Of a stretch of DNA of 64,000 nucleotides, positions 35,191-46,373 are shown piece by piece. The notes beneath the pieces are model-generated. The model did no database searches and was not told where the DNA came from. It was given only the letters and a program-made list of their open reading frames with translations. Position 1 is the stretch's first letter. The number at the start of each line of letters is the position of its first letter. The position numbers and the translations under genes were made by a program. Source of the DNA: Rutstroemia sp. NJR-2017a BVV2 (taxonomy: Eukaryota > Ascomycota > Leotiomycetes > Helotiales > Rutstroemiaceae); contig NJPS01000051.1 of assembly GCA_002946415.1 (NCBI GenBank), positions 1,129,133-1,193,132 on the forward strand. The letters run 5' to 3'.

Positions 35191-37485
35191 ATGCGCCCTC
35201 GACCGGCGACATGCTGTCGGAAGCTCCAACGTCAGTTTTCACTTCCCCCGGACTTATCTCTATGGGTTTCCGATGATCAGCTCTCGTACGCATTCCGGAG
35301 ATTCTGCGATGTCTCAAAGTCCACTAGACGATATGGCAGCTCTGTGCCTGGCCCAATGGAGAGTAGGAGAAGATTGGGGAAAAGACGAATGGCACATGTT
35401 AGCGACACACAGCCCTCTATTCTCGATGGAGCGACATTTTGGGGCTCTTCGTGGGGTACTGGGCAAACTCAATGGCAGTGGAAACCCCCTTCGCCTTCCC
35501 TCCAAGGCACTTCAGCGTCGGAAAAAGCAGGTAACATGCTTGACTGGTTGATGAAATGGATTTATAAACCTGCGCAACCACCAGACGACTTTGCAGACAC
35601 TTTGGGATCCATAGAAGATGCGCATGATACCAAAGAGCAGGAAATGGGGGTTGAAAGCGATGTGGAGGACTTTTGCTCGGCTATTAAGTCGTGCACGCCT
35701 GTTGATGCAATTCGGCTATGCGACTCATTCAACCAGAAGTTCCAGCGACATCTCACCCTCGGTCTAGTATGCAGTAGTCTTCTATCTCGGACACTCCAAA
35801 ATGTCAGTCTAGCCCTACGAATGGCATCGCAACAGGAGCAAGGCATCAACACTGCTCGGCGACTGTTAATGTTTTACTCATCTGTCTGGGAAGGCATCCT
35901 GTCTTGCAAAGTCATGAGGCCTATTGACTTTGACAGTAAAGTTATTGGAGAGTTTATCTCCTTATTAGCTGAAATTCCCAGCTCGATAGAGCTACATAAT
36001 CTAACCTCGAAGGTTCTCGCATCTGTCTCTTCAACTCAGCTCGAAGCTACGCTGGGGAATATTGAACTACTCATTAAATCATCTATAATGCGCTTGGCAT
36101 GGCAGCCTGCCCATATTCACAGATATCAAGGCTTCAAGGATGCCGAAATTTCAATAAAAACTGTTCAGCAAAGCATTCGCCGCGTCAAGTTCTTAACAAT
36201 GTCCCATAAATTCGTCAATTTACCTGAAGCTAGACACGCCTTATCGAAAGCGTTTGAGGATCTCAATGCTGCTTGCGCTGCAATTGTCAACGCAGAGGAT
36301 ACCTTGCAGCCTGCTCTTTACATCAAATCAATGGTCGCTGTTCTGGCTTTATTGCCCAAAAGCCTCTTGCCGAAACTGGCCACATCTTGCTCCAATTTTC
36401 TCAATCAAAAAGACTTCCTGGAGGAAGAGTTGTCATCACCACTGGTGCTTAGGCCTATGCGAGAGGGGCGTCATGTTGCCTGTTTCGATTGGTTGTTAAT
36501 TTTGTCCAGGCTGGAAAAAATGGATGATGTGACTTTCACATCAATTTGGAACATGTTAGAGTCGTACAGCTTAGGCCAGTTAAACCCTCAAGCCGAGTCG
36601 TCGCATTTTACAACAGCGGTTGAAATCGCCGAACTTTCACTCAGTCGTTGGATTACTCAAGGCCATGTTGTTAAAGGACTTGCTGTGGAGCACACATTCA
36701 GAACTATGAATGTACTTGGTCGGACACCATTTCTTAATTTATTCCGGAGCCTACAAAAGCATGAGGAGTTGCACGATGAGATGTTTCGCACATTCTTCGA
36801 TCTACTGTATAAACTTCAAAAGCCCCGTCATAGCTTTGCCGCCCTTCATCAACTACGAAGATATGCGTCCAGAGTAGACGTTAGGACGGTTGCGAAAATC
36901 GTGAGACGTATGGATCTTAACAACCGCCGTATGGCATACCAAATTTACATGCACTATTGCAAGGGGCGAATAAAGCCCGAGTCTTGTGTCTCGTTGATTG
37001 TGGCGATGATCAACAGCGACAACATCAGCTCTCGCTCAATATGGGCTGCTCTAGAGATTCCCATCTGGGCCGAACTCCCCGAACACCGAAAGCATCCTTG
37101 TCGAAAGAAGTCCCTGTCTAAATCCCGAATCAATCTCATACACAAAATGGCGACAGCATTTTCTGTGTCTAAAGTTCGGAGCCCTAGGGTTGCGCTGCGC
37201 AATGTTACACAGTGCTGGCAATATCTTAGTGCACACGGTGTCGAACCAATGCCGGAGATGTCAAAAGCTATTGTCTACCTGGGTGTCACCAGAGATATAG
37301 AAGAATATAACTGGGTCAGTACGGACAGATTTAGATGGGTATTTGATGTCGTTGCAAAATGTGAGGGCCAAGAGGTAGCTGATGAAATGGATCGAGCTGT
37401 GTATAAATGGAGACAGCATTTGGTACAGGAATCGGATGCCAGATTTAGAGAGGCCAATGTGCTTGGCACAGGCCATTTGATCTAG
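35191..37485 (+). CDS. Large helical protein of unknown function, putative mitochondrial
   Basis: A single exon of 764 residues starts at MRPRPATCCRKLQRQFSLPP. This N-terminus is Arg-rich with no acidic residue in the first 20, as in a mitochondrial presequence. The rest is almost entirely helix-forming, with repeating helical pairs (for example FVNLPEARHALSKAFEDLNA and RTVAKIVRRMDLNNRRMAYQ). This resembles helical-repeat (PPR-like) organelle RNA-binding proteins of fungi, but I see no clean 35-residue period and do not recognise the family. No membrane segment is evident. The long intronless frame strongly supports a real gene. Confidence 0.75.
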   Translation: MRPRPATCCRKLQRQFSLPPDLSLWVSDDQLSYAFRRFCDVSKSTRRYGSSVPGPMESRRRLGKRRMAHVSDTQPSILDGATFWGSSWGTGQTQWQWKPPSPSLQGTSASEKAGNMLDWLMKWIYKPAQPPDDFADTLGSIEDAHDTKEQEMGVESDVEDFCSAIKSCTPVDAIRLCDSFNQKFQRHLTLGLVCSSLLSRTLQNVSLALRMASQQEQGINTARRLLMFYSSVWEGILSCKVMRPIDFDSKVIGEFISLLAEIPSSIELHNLTSKVLASVSSTQLEATLGNIELLIKSSIMRLAWQPAHIHRYQGFKDAEISIKTVQQSIRRVKFLTMSHKFVNLPEARHALSKAFEDLNAACAAIVNAEDTLQPALYIKSMVAVLALLPKSLLPKLATSCSNFLNQKDFLEEELSSPLVLRPMREGRHVACFDWLLILSRLEKMDDVTFTSIWNMLESYSLGQLNPQAESSHFTTAVEIAELSLSRWITQGHVVKGLAVEHTFRTMNVLGRTPFLNLFRSLQKHEELHDEMFRTFFDLLYKLQKPRHSFAALHQLRRYASRVDVRTVAKIVRRMDLNNRRMAYQIYMHYCKGRIKPESCVSLIVAMINSDNISSRSIWAALEIPIWAELPEHRKHPCRKKSLSKSRINLIHKMATAFSVSKVRSPRVALRNVTQCWQYLSAHGVEPMPEMSKAIVYLGVTRDIEEYNWVSTDRFRWVFDVVAKCEGQEVADEMDRAVYKWRQHLVQESDARFREANVLGTGHLI

Positions 37486-37594
37486 ATTATAATACACCAG
37501 ATATCATAATTTTTTCTTTCTTTTTTGCAATCCCTTCGTCTCCTTACATTCATCATAAACAGCGCGAAGCGTGTCTGTGACTGCTTCTAGCTGA

Positions 37595-39277
37595 TTATGA
37601 TTCTTCCTCGCCTTCCGTCTTCCTTAAATTGCCAACACCGTACAGCAAAGTTTTCAGCCGATCTACCTTCCCCTCTTCCACAAAACCTTCGCTGTCCTCC
37701 GTCACAAATCCATTGCAGTCCTCGCTCACAAACTTGCCCTCGGGCTCATCAAACCTATAGAATTGCAAGGAATTGACACTGGTTTCATTGGATTTCCGGG
37801 CGGCGGTAGTAGACCCCGGTACATGGAAATTGTCGATCGAGGCTATGAGCGACATCTTTGAATCTGTTGTATGATTTAAAACAATAGACAGAGCATTGCC
37901 AGAGAGTGGAAGGGTCTGAACATAGGTGAGATGAGCTTCTCTTGTGAGTGTATAGATGATACAGGCCGGAACTCTAGATACTTGGTTAGCGTTAACTCCG
38001 CAGTCAGTGACAAAGAACCGAACTCACCCTTCGCATGTAGCCACAACAAGGTCCCAACCTGATTGGCGGGCTCTGCAGTGGTAGATGCCCGTAACTGCAA
38101 TCTTGTGTGACTCAGCTGTAGCGGTATCTTCTGAGGTACTCTCTACATGACCTCTAAGATCTGCTTTGAATAATAAAGCTCCCTTGACCCAGTCCCATAC
38201 ATATATATCATCGTCTCCGCCACCAGAAATGAGTATCTCAGGCCTAGGGGAGGGAATGCACAAACGACTAACGAAGTCTTTGTGGCCAAGACAAAAACCT
38301 TCAATGATGTGTGTTTGGGGAATTCCTCTTGTAACCCGGATATGCTCGTCCCTATCGGCTGTGAGAATGTAACTGTGGCCGTTTGCTGTAGCTACGGCAA
38401 CATCTGTGAGCATAGATACATGGCCAAGTAGAAGCTTATGCTCGAAGTTTGGTCCTGACTTTTGGGAGGCTTTGTTGGCTTGTTTCTTTTGTGCTTCCAG
38501 TGCTTTAAGGTTACGGACAGAGTGCACTGTGAGATTACTTGCGGCGGGTTGAAAGAGCTTGGGAGGCTGGTTTTCATTTACGGGTGCAGGCGAAGCGGAG
38601 TCTTCTATCGCTAGAGGAGCAAAAGGTGGATCAGACGGTATTAGAGGAAGGGAGTAAACATCTCCAAATTTATCGGCGCTGATTATGGTGCTGTCATCAG
38701 CTGTCGTGACAACAGCGCATGGCCGTTTTGGCATGCAACTAAAACCTCGTTAGGCATTGATGATCCAAACAGGGCATGGCATCGCTCACCGTTCGCTAAG
38801 TTGTCTCAAGCTGCTACCGTCATCATCTTCCCATTTCAGGACCCTAATTGCTTTGTCCTCACCCGTGACTGCAATCACATGTCGTTGGTCGTTCGTGGTG
38901 GTTAGGTTGGTAATGGACGATGGTTCGAAAGCTTTTGAAGCCGGGGTATTGCTCTTCGCGCTTTTCTTTCCTTGTTGTACCACAACCGATTTCCCTGTTT
39001 CTTCACCAATGGAGAGTTTCCGCCTCTTTGCCGGTGGGGTTGCTGCATCCAATACAATGTCCGGGGATGATGTCTCCGACTTCTGCTCTGGATCGCCGTC
39101 TTTTGTGTCATCACCGGCTTGAGTTGAACTTTCAGTGCTTCCCGGTATTGGAGACTTCCACGTTGAAAGGTAAGAACCATCTTTGATATCAAATATGTCA
39201 ATGCTTGAGCCTCGAGCTGCTACGAGGAGATTCCCACACTGCTTGAGGCATTGGTATGGCATCCTTGGTTTAGACAT
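37595..39277 (-). CDS. TRM82: tRNA (guanine-N7) methyltransferase WD40 subunit Trm82
   Basis: Exons 39277-38790, 38738-38028 and 37973-37595 give 525 residues. WD-type blades are visible: RHVIAVTGEDKAIRVLKWED, VYSLPLIP after DKFGD, KLLLGHVSMLTDVAVA, SYILTADRDEHIRVTRG and ILISGGGDDDIYVWDW. FCLGHKDFVSRLC and RDEHIRVTR are typical of Trm82/WDR4. The family scaffolds the Trm8/METTL1 catalytic subunit that makes m7G46 in tRNA. A low-complexity Lys/Ser-rich insert (residues about 50-115) interrupts the first blades. The start lies 395 bp from the divergent RPP0 gene, so translation-related genes share a promoter region. Confidence 0.9.
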
Positions 39278-39671
39278 GGTGTTGTGAAAGATACCAGCCC
39301 GGAGCTTGTGTCGATCTTCAATGGACTGTCTGCTATATCTTCATAAGATCAGACCTTTTAGAGTCGTGCCTATTCTATTCTCTTCACTGTCCGGCTATGA
39401 AATCCTGCGGCTCTCCAAATTCTTCATAATAAAATGTCTAGGTCCACGTATAATTATTGACCAATCAAATGCGAGGTTAGCGCGGTCGGAAATTACGCTA
39501 ACGATCGGCACCGCACACACAATTTATCGAAATGTCGACAAAATCCAAATTTCTTTCTCGAACAACTTCGCGACAATTACAATAACAATTTCTTCCAGCG
39601 AAGAAATCTTTCCGTCCACTCCAAATCTATACATTTGACCCTTAAACATCCTACCTTCATTATAAGAAGAT
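39278..39671. other. Divergent TRM82/RPP0 promoter region
   Basis: About 390 bp. The RPP0-proximal part is rich in TTC/TCC runs. No gene was seen. Confidence 0.4.
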
Positions 39672-40696
39672 ATGGGGGGCAAATCAGAGAACAAGGCTAC
39701 CTACTTCGAGAAGTTGAAGGGATTGCTTGAAGAATACAAATCCGTCTTCATCGTCTCTGTCGACAATGTCAGCTCTCAACAAATGCACGAGATTCGCTCG
39801 GCTCTCCGCGGAGAGGCTGTTGTGCTGATGGGAAAGAACACCATGGTACGTTGGACTTTGCAGTTGTCCGCTACCCTTGATTGTCCCCAGGCAGAAACTA
39901 ATATACCTTGTGAAAACAGGTCCGCCGTGCCGTCAAGGGCTTCGTCACCGACAACCCAGAGTATGAGCGTCTCCTTCCTTTCGTTAAGGGTAATGTTGGT
40001 TTCGTCTTCACCAACAGCGAACTTAAGGAAATCCGTGACAAAATTCTTTCCAACAAGGTCGCTGCCCCCGCCAGAGCTGGTGCCATTGCCCCAGATGACG
40101 TCTATGTCCCAGCAGGTAACACTGGCATGGAACCTGGAAAGACCTCTTTCTTCCAAGCTCTTGGTGTCCCAACCAAGATCGCTCGTGGTACCATTGAAAT
40201 TACCACCGACTTGAAGCTTGTCGAAGCCGGTACGAAGGTCGGAGCTTCCGAAGCTACCTTGCTTAACATGTTGAACATCTCCCCGTTCACGTACGGTATG
40301 GGTATCTCTCAAGTCTACGACCAGGGCAACACCTTCCCACCAAGCGTTCTCGACATCGAGGAGGAGCAGCTTCTCAAGGCTTTCTCCAGCGCCATCACAA
40401 CCATCGCCGCTATCTCTTTGGCTGCCAACTTCCCAACCCTTCCATCTGTTATGCATTCTGTTGTCAACAGCTACAAGAAGGTTTTGGCCGTTGCCATCGA
40501 GACAGACTACAGCTGGCCTGAAATTGAGGAACTCAAGGACCGCATCGCAAACCCTGACGCTTATGCTGGCCAATCTGCCGCTGCTGCCGCCCCAACCACC
40601 GAGGCTGCTGCACCAGCTGCCGAGACCAAGGAGGAGGCCAAGGATGACTCGGAGGCAGGATCTGATGATGAAGGATTCGGAGGCTTGTTCGACTAA
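39672..40696 (+). CDS. RPP0: 60S acidic ribosomal protein P0
   Basis: Exons 39672-39845 and 39920-40696 give 316 residues. The uL10 domain ([37 protein letters not shown]) and [17 protein letters not shown] match P0. The P1/P2-binding helices are followed by an Ala/Pro hinge and an acidic tail ending [11 protein letters not shown]0 anchors the stalk that recruits elongation factors. The tail differs from the usual eukaryotic MGFGLFD ending by an extra Gly and the missing Met. High use of C-ending codons fits a highly expressed gene. Confidence 0.97.
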
Positions 40697-41096
40697 GCTA
40701 TCCATGGTCTGCCATGAAATCTGCGTGTATCTGAAAGGACACACGGAACGGATGATGGGGCAGACTGGAAGTCATTCAAGTATCTTGACTAGAGTTCAAT
40801 AAAGTAAACTTCAAAGTCAAGGGGATTCTACGCGCAGTGATAATGAGATTTGTGATGTAAAAGTCATTTCTCAATCATTAGTTGACAGGTCAGTAACACA
40901 ATTTCTCTATGTGTTTCATAGCTCCGAAGCGTTGTGATGAGTAAAATCATAGCTTTTTAACCCTTAATGGTGTTGACGCACCTTGAAGATCAAAAACAAC
41001 AACACTCTAATTTTTTCCTGAATGCTTTTCAATTTCACATTCGCATTGCACAGTCATCTGTAGCCAATACAGTTTGCTGACTATTTCTTCTAGAAT
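40697..41096. other. Convergent intergenic between RPP0 and MSH1
   Basis: About 400 bp of probable 3' UTRs. No gene was seen. Confidence 0.4.
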
Positions 41097-44000
41097 CTAC
41101 ACCTTTCCTAATACTTGCCTTGCAACCTCAATAGCTTCTTTCGGCAGTCCGGCTAATTTGGCTACTTTAAGTGCGTGACTATGTTTGTTGATACCCTGCC
41201 TCAATCTGTATCTGTACCTAAATACTCCGTTCTTGCTCTCATCTTCCTCTACGTCTGTGCAATAGAAGCCTACATCCTCCATGTGATACTCAGATATTAA
41301 GTCCGCTAATGCATGGAAATGCGTTGCAAACAGTGTCCTGCACTTGTTCACATGATAAAGGTGATGTAAACATGCGAATGCAACAGCAATTCCGTCTGCT
41401 GGTGTTGTTCCTCTTCCTATCTCGTCCATGATAACAAATGACCTTGACGTAGCGTTCTCGAGAATTGCAGCGCTCTCTAACATTTCAACCATGAACGTCG
41501 ACTGGTCCCGATACAAATCGTCCGCCGAGCCTACTCTACTGAATATGTGATCGACAATCCCCAGTTCTGCGTACTGTGCCGGCACGTATGATCCAACTTG
41601 AGCGAGAATTGTGATCAAGGCGTTTTGTCTGAGGAAGGTGCTCTTGCCTGCCATGTTTGGTCCCGTTATCATCCAAGCTCGGTCAACATCTCCTACAATG
41701 CAGTCATTGGATATGAAACTTCTACCCTCTTCCTCCAGTCCGCCCTCAACGGTCGGATGCCGTCCTCCGATGATTTTATGCGTTGAGCCAGTATTAAGGA
41801 TCGGACGAGTCCAGCCTCTTTCTTCAGCTAAAATGGCAAACGAACATGCGATATCAATCTCCTCGAGGACAGCGGCGTTGCGTCGGAGTTTAACGAGATT
41901 GGTAATAGCTTGCTCGCGAAGTGTATAGAAGAGGCGTTGTTCTTCTGCTCGAATATGGGTGCGGCATTGGTCGATTTCTTGACCGAGCGCTGACCACTCT
42001 GGATGATGGAGAGATCTGGTGCTTTTGCTAGAACTGATGGTTCGTGCTTCAGGAATCGAAAGGTTAATATCTCTGCCTTTCACATGACAAATATGACCGA
42101 GACCGGGTGTGAAGCGAAGAGTGAGACTTGCAACTCCTAGACGCTCACAGAGCGACGTTTCAAGAGTAGCTTTCTTCGCTGCAAAATCATTGAGCCTTTT
42201 ATGCAAACGCCGCAGAGTAGGGGTGGCTGTGGTTTTCATTGTCCAAGCTTCGTTTTCTTGATTGTAATATTCTCTTATGCTGTTGGGTGTCTTCTTACGG
42301 CTATTTTTTCGGAGTGTTGACGTGTCTTCAGAAGTTCCTTCCGAAGCAACAACAGCTTCTGCAAGTGCTTGCATTTCTCCGCTTTCAGCATCTTCTATTC
42401 GGTGTTGTTGTATCAACCCATCTTCATCTATAGCAGCAGTGATACTCTCCGCAAGAATCATAGGGTCTTCCAGCACTACTCGACGCAGTAATGCTTGGAC
42501 ACACGGATCGCCATAGCCATCTTGAGCCAGCAATTCGGCTAGGTCTCGTGTTGCATGTATGGTAGTGGCCAATGCTAAAAGGTCGTCAGCGTCTCCCCGC
42601 CCGAACGCGAACTTCTGCAGCAGGCGATGTGAATCGTGGCTTCTTTTGAGCAGGGTTGTGATTCGCTCTCGAAGTGATTCTTTGTTTAGCATGTATGTCA
42701 CCAAGTCCAATCGGGAGTTGATTACGTCGAGGGAAGTTGATGGGGAAGCTGTCCAATTGGTTAGACGGTACGATCTTCTCCTGCTCTTCTAAACACGCAC
42801 CTAACCAGTTCTCCAAAAGCCTTGCACCTCCTTTTGTAGCAGTTCGGCGAACAGTATGCAGCAAACTGCCACTGAAGTTATCTTCCCGGATGGTCTTCTT
42901 GATTTCTAGCGCTCTCATGGTATTCTTATCAATGCCCATAAGATCGAGTTGACGAACGGGTGGTTGGAGTTTCAGGTCGGAACCTTGTAAGCGGGTTCCA
43001 ATATAATAGAGTAAGCAGCTACCTGCAGCTATCTCTTGCTCTGTGAAATGGCCGGCAGCAGATGGGGGAACAGGAGACTCAAGCATTGCGCTCCATTCTT
43101 CTATTGATCTAACATCAGGCACTTCTGCATATGTTATGCGCTGTCTATCATCGCCAAATACGCCGAGGATATGGTTGTGAACCTCGAGTTTTTGGTCTAG
43201 CACTATCTCACGTGGGGATACGCGGGCAAGAAAAGATGGGATTTCTGTTACCGACACTTTTTGTGTAAAGAATTGCCCAGTTGATAGATCCAACCATGCC
43301 ACTCCTACGGAATTGTCATGATTAAGATCAGATGTTGAAGGTGTCAAAGCACCATCCTCAATATGGATTGCGAGGACATAATTGTTAGACAGAGGGTCCA
43401 TGAAGTTCTCATCAATCAGGGTACCAGGCGTAATGATTCGTGACACTCTCCGGTCATGCATCAATCCACCAGACTTTACCTTTGCAGACACATCGTTTGG
43501 ATACTCCTCGGAGATAGCAACATTCCGGTTCAAATCTTGGACAAGTATTTTTAGATAGCGATCAAGTTGGTGAAAGGGAAAACCGGCCTGTCGAATAGTG
43601 TCAGCAGCAATCCGCATGAGCCTGTGTCATAACGGCTCACCATAGAAACAGGCCCAGCATTGGTTTTCTTCTGGGAAACTTTCAAGCCCAGTGGAGGGCC
43701 AAACTCATCCGCATGGTCAAAATATAATTCATAGAATCCACCAACACGGGTGATGACTACACAGTTTTCAAAATTCTGCATGTTTTTGCGTGCTTGCATG
43801 ACCACAGTCGGATAAGATGGTGATTCATCCTCGAACTCCAGTGGCTCTAGTGAGATTAATCCTTGGTGGAGATTTTTAGCAGATCCATCAGACTTCTTAG
43901 CCAGTTCTTTAGGTTCTGGAGTGAGGGGGGTGACATTAGGTATCAAAGATTCTGGCTTGTCGAGATCAATTAAACCTTGAGATAGACTTTCTAGGCGGAC

Positions 44001-44474
44001 AGATGAAACCTTTCGTGTTCGCTTTGCTTTCTGGATCTCTTCGCTTTCCACTGGTTGTTGCAAGTCATTTTTGGACAGACCATCTAGGGAGCCCGGCTCC
44101 AACGAATGAGGAGCTCTAACAATGTACAATGTATCTTCGACATGCTCGGAAGAAGTTACTGAGGTGTCGATTGGCCCAGCTTTGATCTCATCGCGTTGTT
44201 CATCTGGGCATGATGGTTTGGCTGGTCTAAAATTCGAGCCATGCAACAGATCGTCAAAGGAAACTGACGACTTCGTCTTTTTCCACCTCCGCTGTTGACC
44301 TGGACCTGTAGGAAAATCGCGTGTGGGTGAAAAGTGAGTGGCCGGACGACAAACGGATAGCAGAGGAAGCGAGCGTGAGGGTGCAGCGCAACACGTGTTT
44401 TGTCTGATCGTGGTCGAGAGAACAGAACTGTGTATGCGAAAGCCTCCTATACTTTGGGTGTTAAGGAATGACAT
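41097..44474 (-). CDS. MSH1: Mitochondrial DNA mismatch repair protein, MutS homologue 1
   Basis: Exons 44474-43641, 43587-42801 and 42748-41097 give 1,090 residues. The N-terminus (MSFLNTQSIGGFRIHSSVLS) is basic and Ser/Thr-rich, suiting mitochondrial import. The mismatch-recognition domain begins near NCVVITRVGGFYELYFDHAD, with the Phe-Tyr-Glu motif typical of MutS/MSH1. The ATPase has Walker A GPNMAGKST (near residue 905), Walker B SFVIMDEIGRGTTPADG and TLFATHFHAL. A long low-complexity insert (about residues 90-220) precedes the recognition domain. I kept the upstream GTG-initiated extension out because ATG at 44474 gives a good presequence. It acts in mitochondrial DNA maintenance. Confidence 0.94.
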
Positions 44475-44886
44475 TGATTGGTATGGGCAGTACGTCGACG
44501 TCAACACCAAGGCGCTGCACTTCTTCACCTGGTGAGTGCTTTGGGAGAGTTCTCTGTTTTTCGTAGTGGGGCCGACAAAGCTCGAATTGAGGCGCCCATG
44601 CTAACTCGTTACGGTTAGTAGCTAGGGGTCGATTGATTTCCAAATGATGACTAACTTGCTCGTGACAAAGATATTATATATGATCAGCAAATCGCCCATT
44701 GATGAGTGCTGATTGGTTCTCTCCGTATTTCTAGATGATCAAGCACTTATCAATCAACAGCTCAAACTTTGTGATCAAGCTTTACTACTGGGTAAACGCA
44801 CCCTGCTGTTGCGGTATGAGCGCTACTACGGCGACCAGACGTGGTGATGAACGAGCTATTGAGCTGATGCGCTGATGAGGTAGAAC

Positions 44887-44893
44887 TTACTAA
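44887..44893 (+). promoter_or_regulatory. Candidate Yap1/AP-1 response element TTACTAA
   Basis: A perfect TTACTAA lies 424 bp upstream of the flavodoxin-like start codon. Yap1-type bZIP factors bind TTA(C/G)TAA, and the yeast homologue PST2 is known to be induced by oxidative stress through Yap1. The site is plausible but single, and no binding evidence exists here. Confidence 0.4.
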
Positions 44894-45161
44894 TGCTCAA
44901 ATGCTGTGTCTGCATTTCGTAATCACGGCTAATCGCAGGTGGAGAGCGGATGGAGCAGCCCGAATGGTCGGAAAGCGAGGGAAAGAGGGAAAGAGACCGT
45001 GTTCGTGTCATGCAATCCGCAAAAGGGTCCCCCCCATCTTCCCCAAAACCCTGCACATACTGCAGCATGATGCAGACTAGTCCTGTACCTACTGAGTAGT
45101 CTCAATACTTGCCCCGCGTCAACCTGCCCAAGTCAATTTCCTAGAAGCGGATAGAAAACGA

Positions 45162-45169
45162 TATATAAG
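45162..45169 (+). promoter_or_regulatory. TATA box of the flavodoxin-like gene
   Basis: TATATAAG stands alone in GC-balanced DNA 148 bp upstream of the start codon, followed by a C/T-rich initiator and leader. A strong TATA box suits a stress-inducible gene. Confidence 0.55.
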
Positions 45170-45316
45170 AGCAACAAACCCGTCCGTTCTGTTCATTCTG
45201 TTCTCTTTTTGATATTCACCTACTCACTCACTCTTCACTCCACGCTCCTCGGTCCCTACCATCTTCTGATCACCCCAGCTCATTCTCTCCCACTCAACCA
45301 CCCACAGTAATACAAA

Positions 45317-46373
45317 ATGGCCCCCAAAGTCGCTATCGTCTTTGTATGTTAACTGCACTTCCCTCAAACCCCACCCTTCTCATGACCATATGAGAATGTG
45401 GCACCGTGCTGTTCGCTTGTGTTTCGCACGCAGACCAACACAACGCTACGCATCTATCTTTTTCAAACCCTTTGCAAGACCTCATAATCAGCAGGCTAAT
45501 CTCCATAATCTTCACAGTACTCCATGTATGGCCACATCCAAAAGCTTGCTGAAGCTGAGAAGGAAGGTCTTAAGAAAGCCGGTATTGATGCCGATCTTTA
45601 TCAGTACGTCTTTACATTATCCTGCCTACATCTGACTCGAAGTCCAAACCTTGTTCGTCCTATATTTTATGTACAAACTCCTGACCCGTCGCAGAGTTCC
45701 TGAGACACTTCCCGAAGAGGTTTTGGCCAAGGTATGCAACACATTCGGTGAGATAAAAATGCAGGAATTAACAGAAAGATAGATGCATGCCCCGCCAAAG
45801 AACGCAGACATTCCGGTGATCGATGCCAAGACCCTCGAGAAATATGTAGGTGTCCCACCGCAGCTTTTCCATCTGCTACTGCAATCGTCAACACGTGACT
45901 GACAATGAAACAATAGGACGCATTCCTCTTCGGTGTGCCAACCCGTTATGGTAACTTCCCTGCCCAATGGAAGGCTTTCTGGGACACCACCGGTGGTCAA
46001 TGGGCCTCGGGTGCCTACTGGGGCAAGTATGCCGGTATCTTCGTCTCCACTGGTACCCCAGGTGGCGGACAAGAGAGCACTGCCATTGCCGCCATGTCGA
46101 CGTTGACTCATCACGGTATCATCTACGTCCCATTGGGATACAAGACCGCCTTTGCACAGCTTGCCAACCTTTCCGAGGTCCGCGGTGGCTCGCCATGGGG
46201 TGCTGGAACTTTTGCTGTAAGCACCTGACCACCAATTATTCATCTCACGTCCCCAGCTGATATTCCGATAGGGACCCGACGGCTCCCGTCAACCAAGTAC
46301 TCTCGAGTTGGAAATTGCCCTTGCCCAAGGTGAAGCATTCGGTAATGCTATCTCCAAGGTCAACTTTGCTTGA
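45317..46373 (+). CDS. Flavodoxin-like NAD(P)H:quinone oxidoreductase (Alt a 7 / Pst2 / Ycp4 / WrbA family)
   Basis: Exons 45317-45343, 45518-45603, 45695-45731, 45783-45845, 45917-46216 and 46272-46373 give 204 residues, the length of fungal family members such as the allergen Alt a 7. Features are KVAIVFYSMYGHI (FMN phosphate loop region), [34 protein letters not shown] and [20 protein letters not shown]. The enzyme uses FMN for two-electron reduction of quinones, limiting oxidative damage; yeast homologues sit at eisosomes. The stop is TGA followed by CTAG, with an intron and a further in-frame ORF right behind it (see the read-through extension entry). A Yap1-type site and TATA box lie upstream. 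Confidence 0.95.

Larger units (their letters stand above)
44475..45316. other. Divergent promoter region of MSH1 and the flavodoxin-like gene
   Basis: About 840 bp with no gene. It contains a Yap1-type TTACTAA site (44887-44893), a TATA box (45162-45169) and a C/T-rich leader from about 45180 to the flavodoxin-like start codon. Confidence 0.5.

Noticed and set aside
39776..40744. 322-codon open frame on the minus strand opposite RPP0
   Set aside because: It is a codon-bias shadow of the highly expressed ribosomal P0 gene and has no family features.
44475..44528. GTG-initiated extension of MSH1
   Set aside because: The ATG at 44474 gives a good mitochondrial presequence and needs no non-AUG start.
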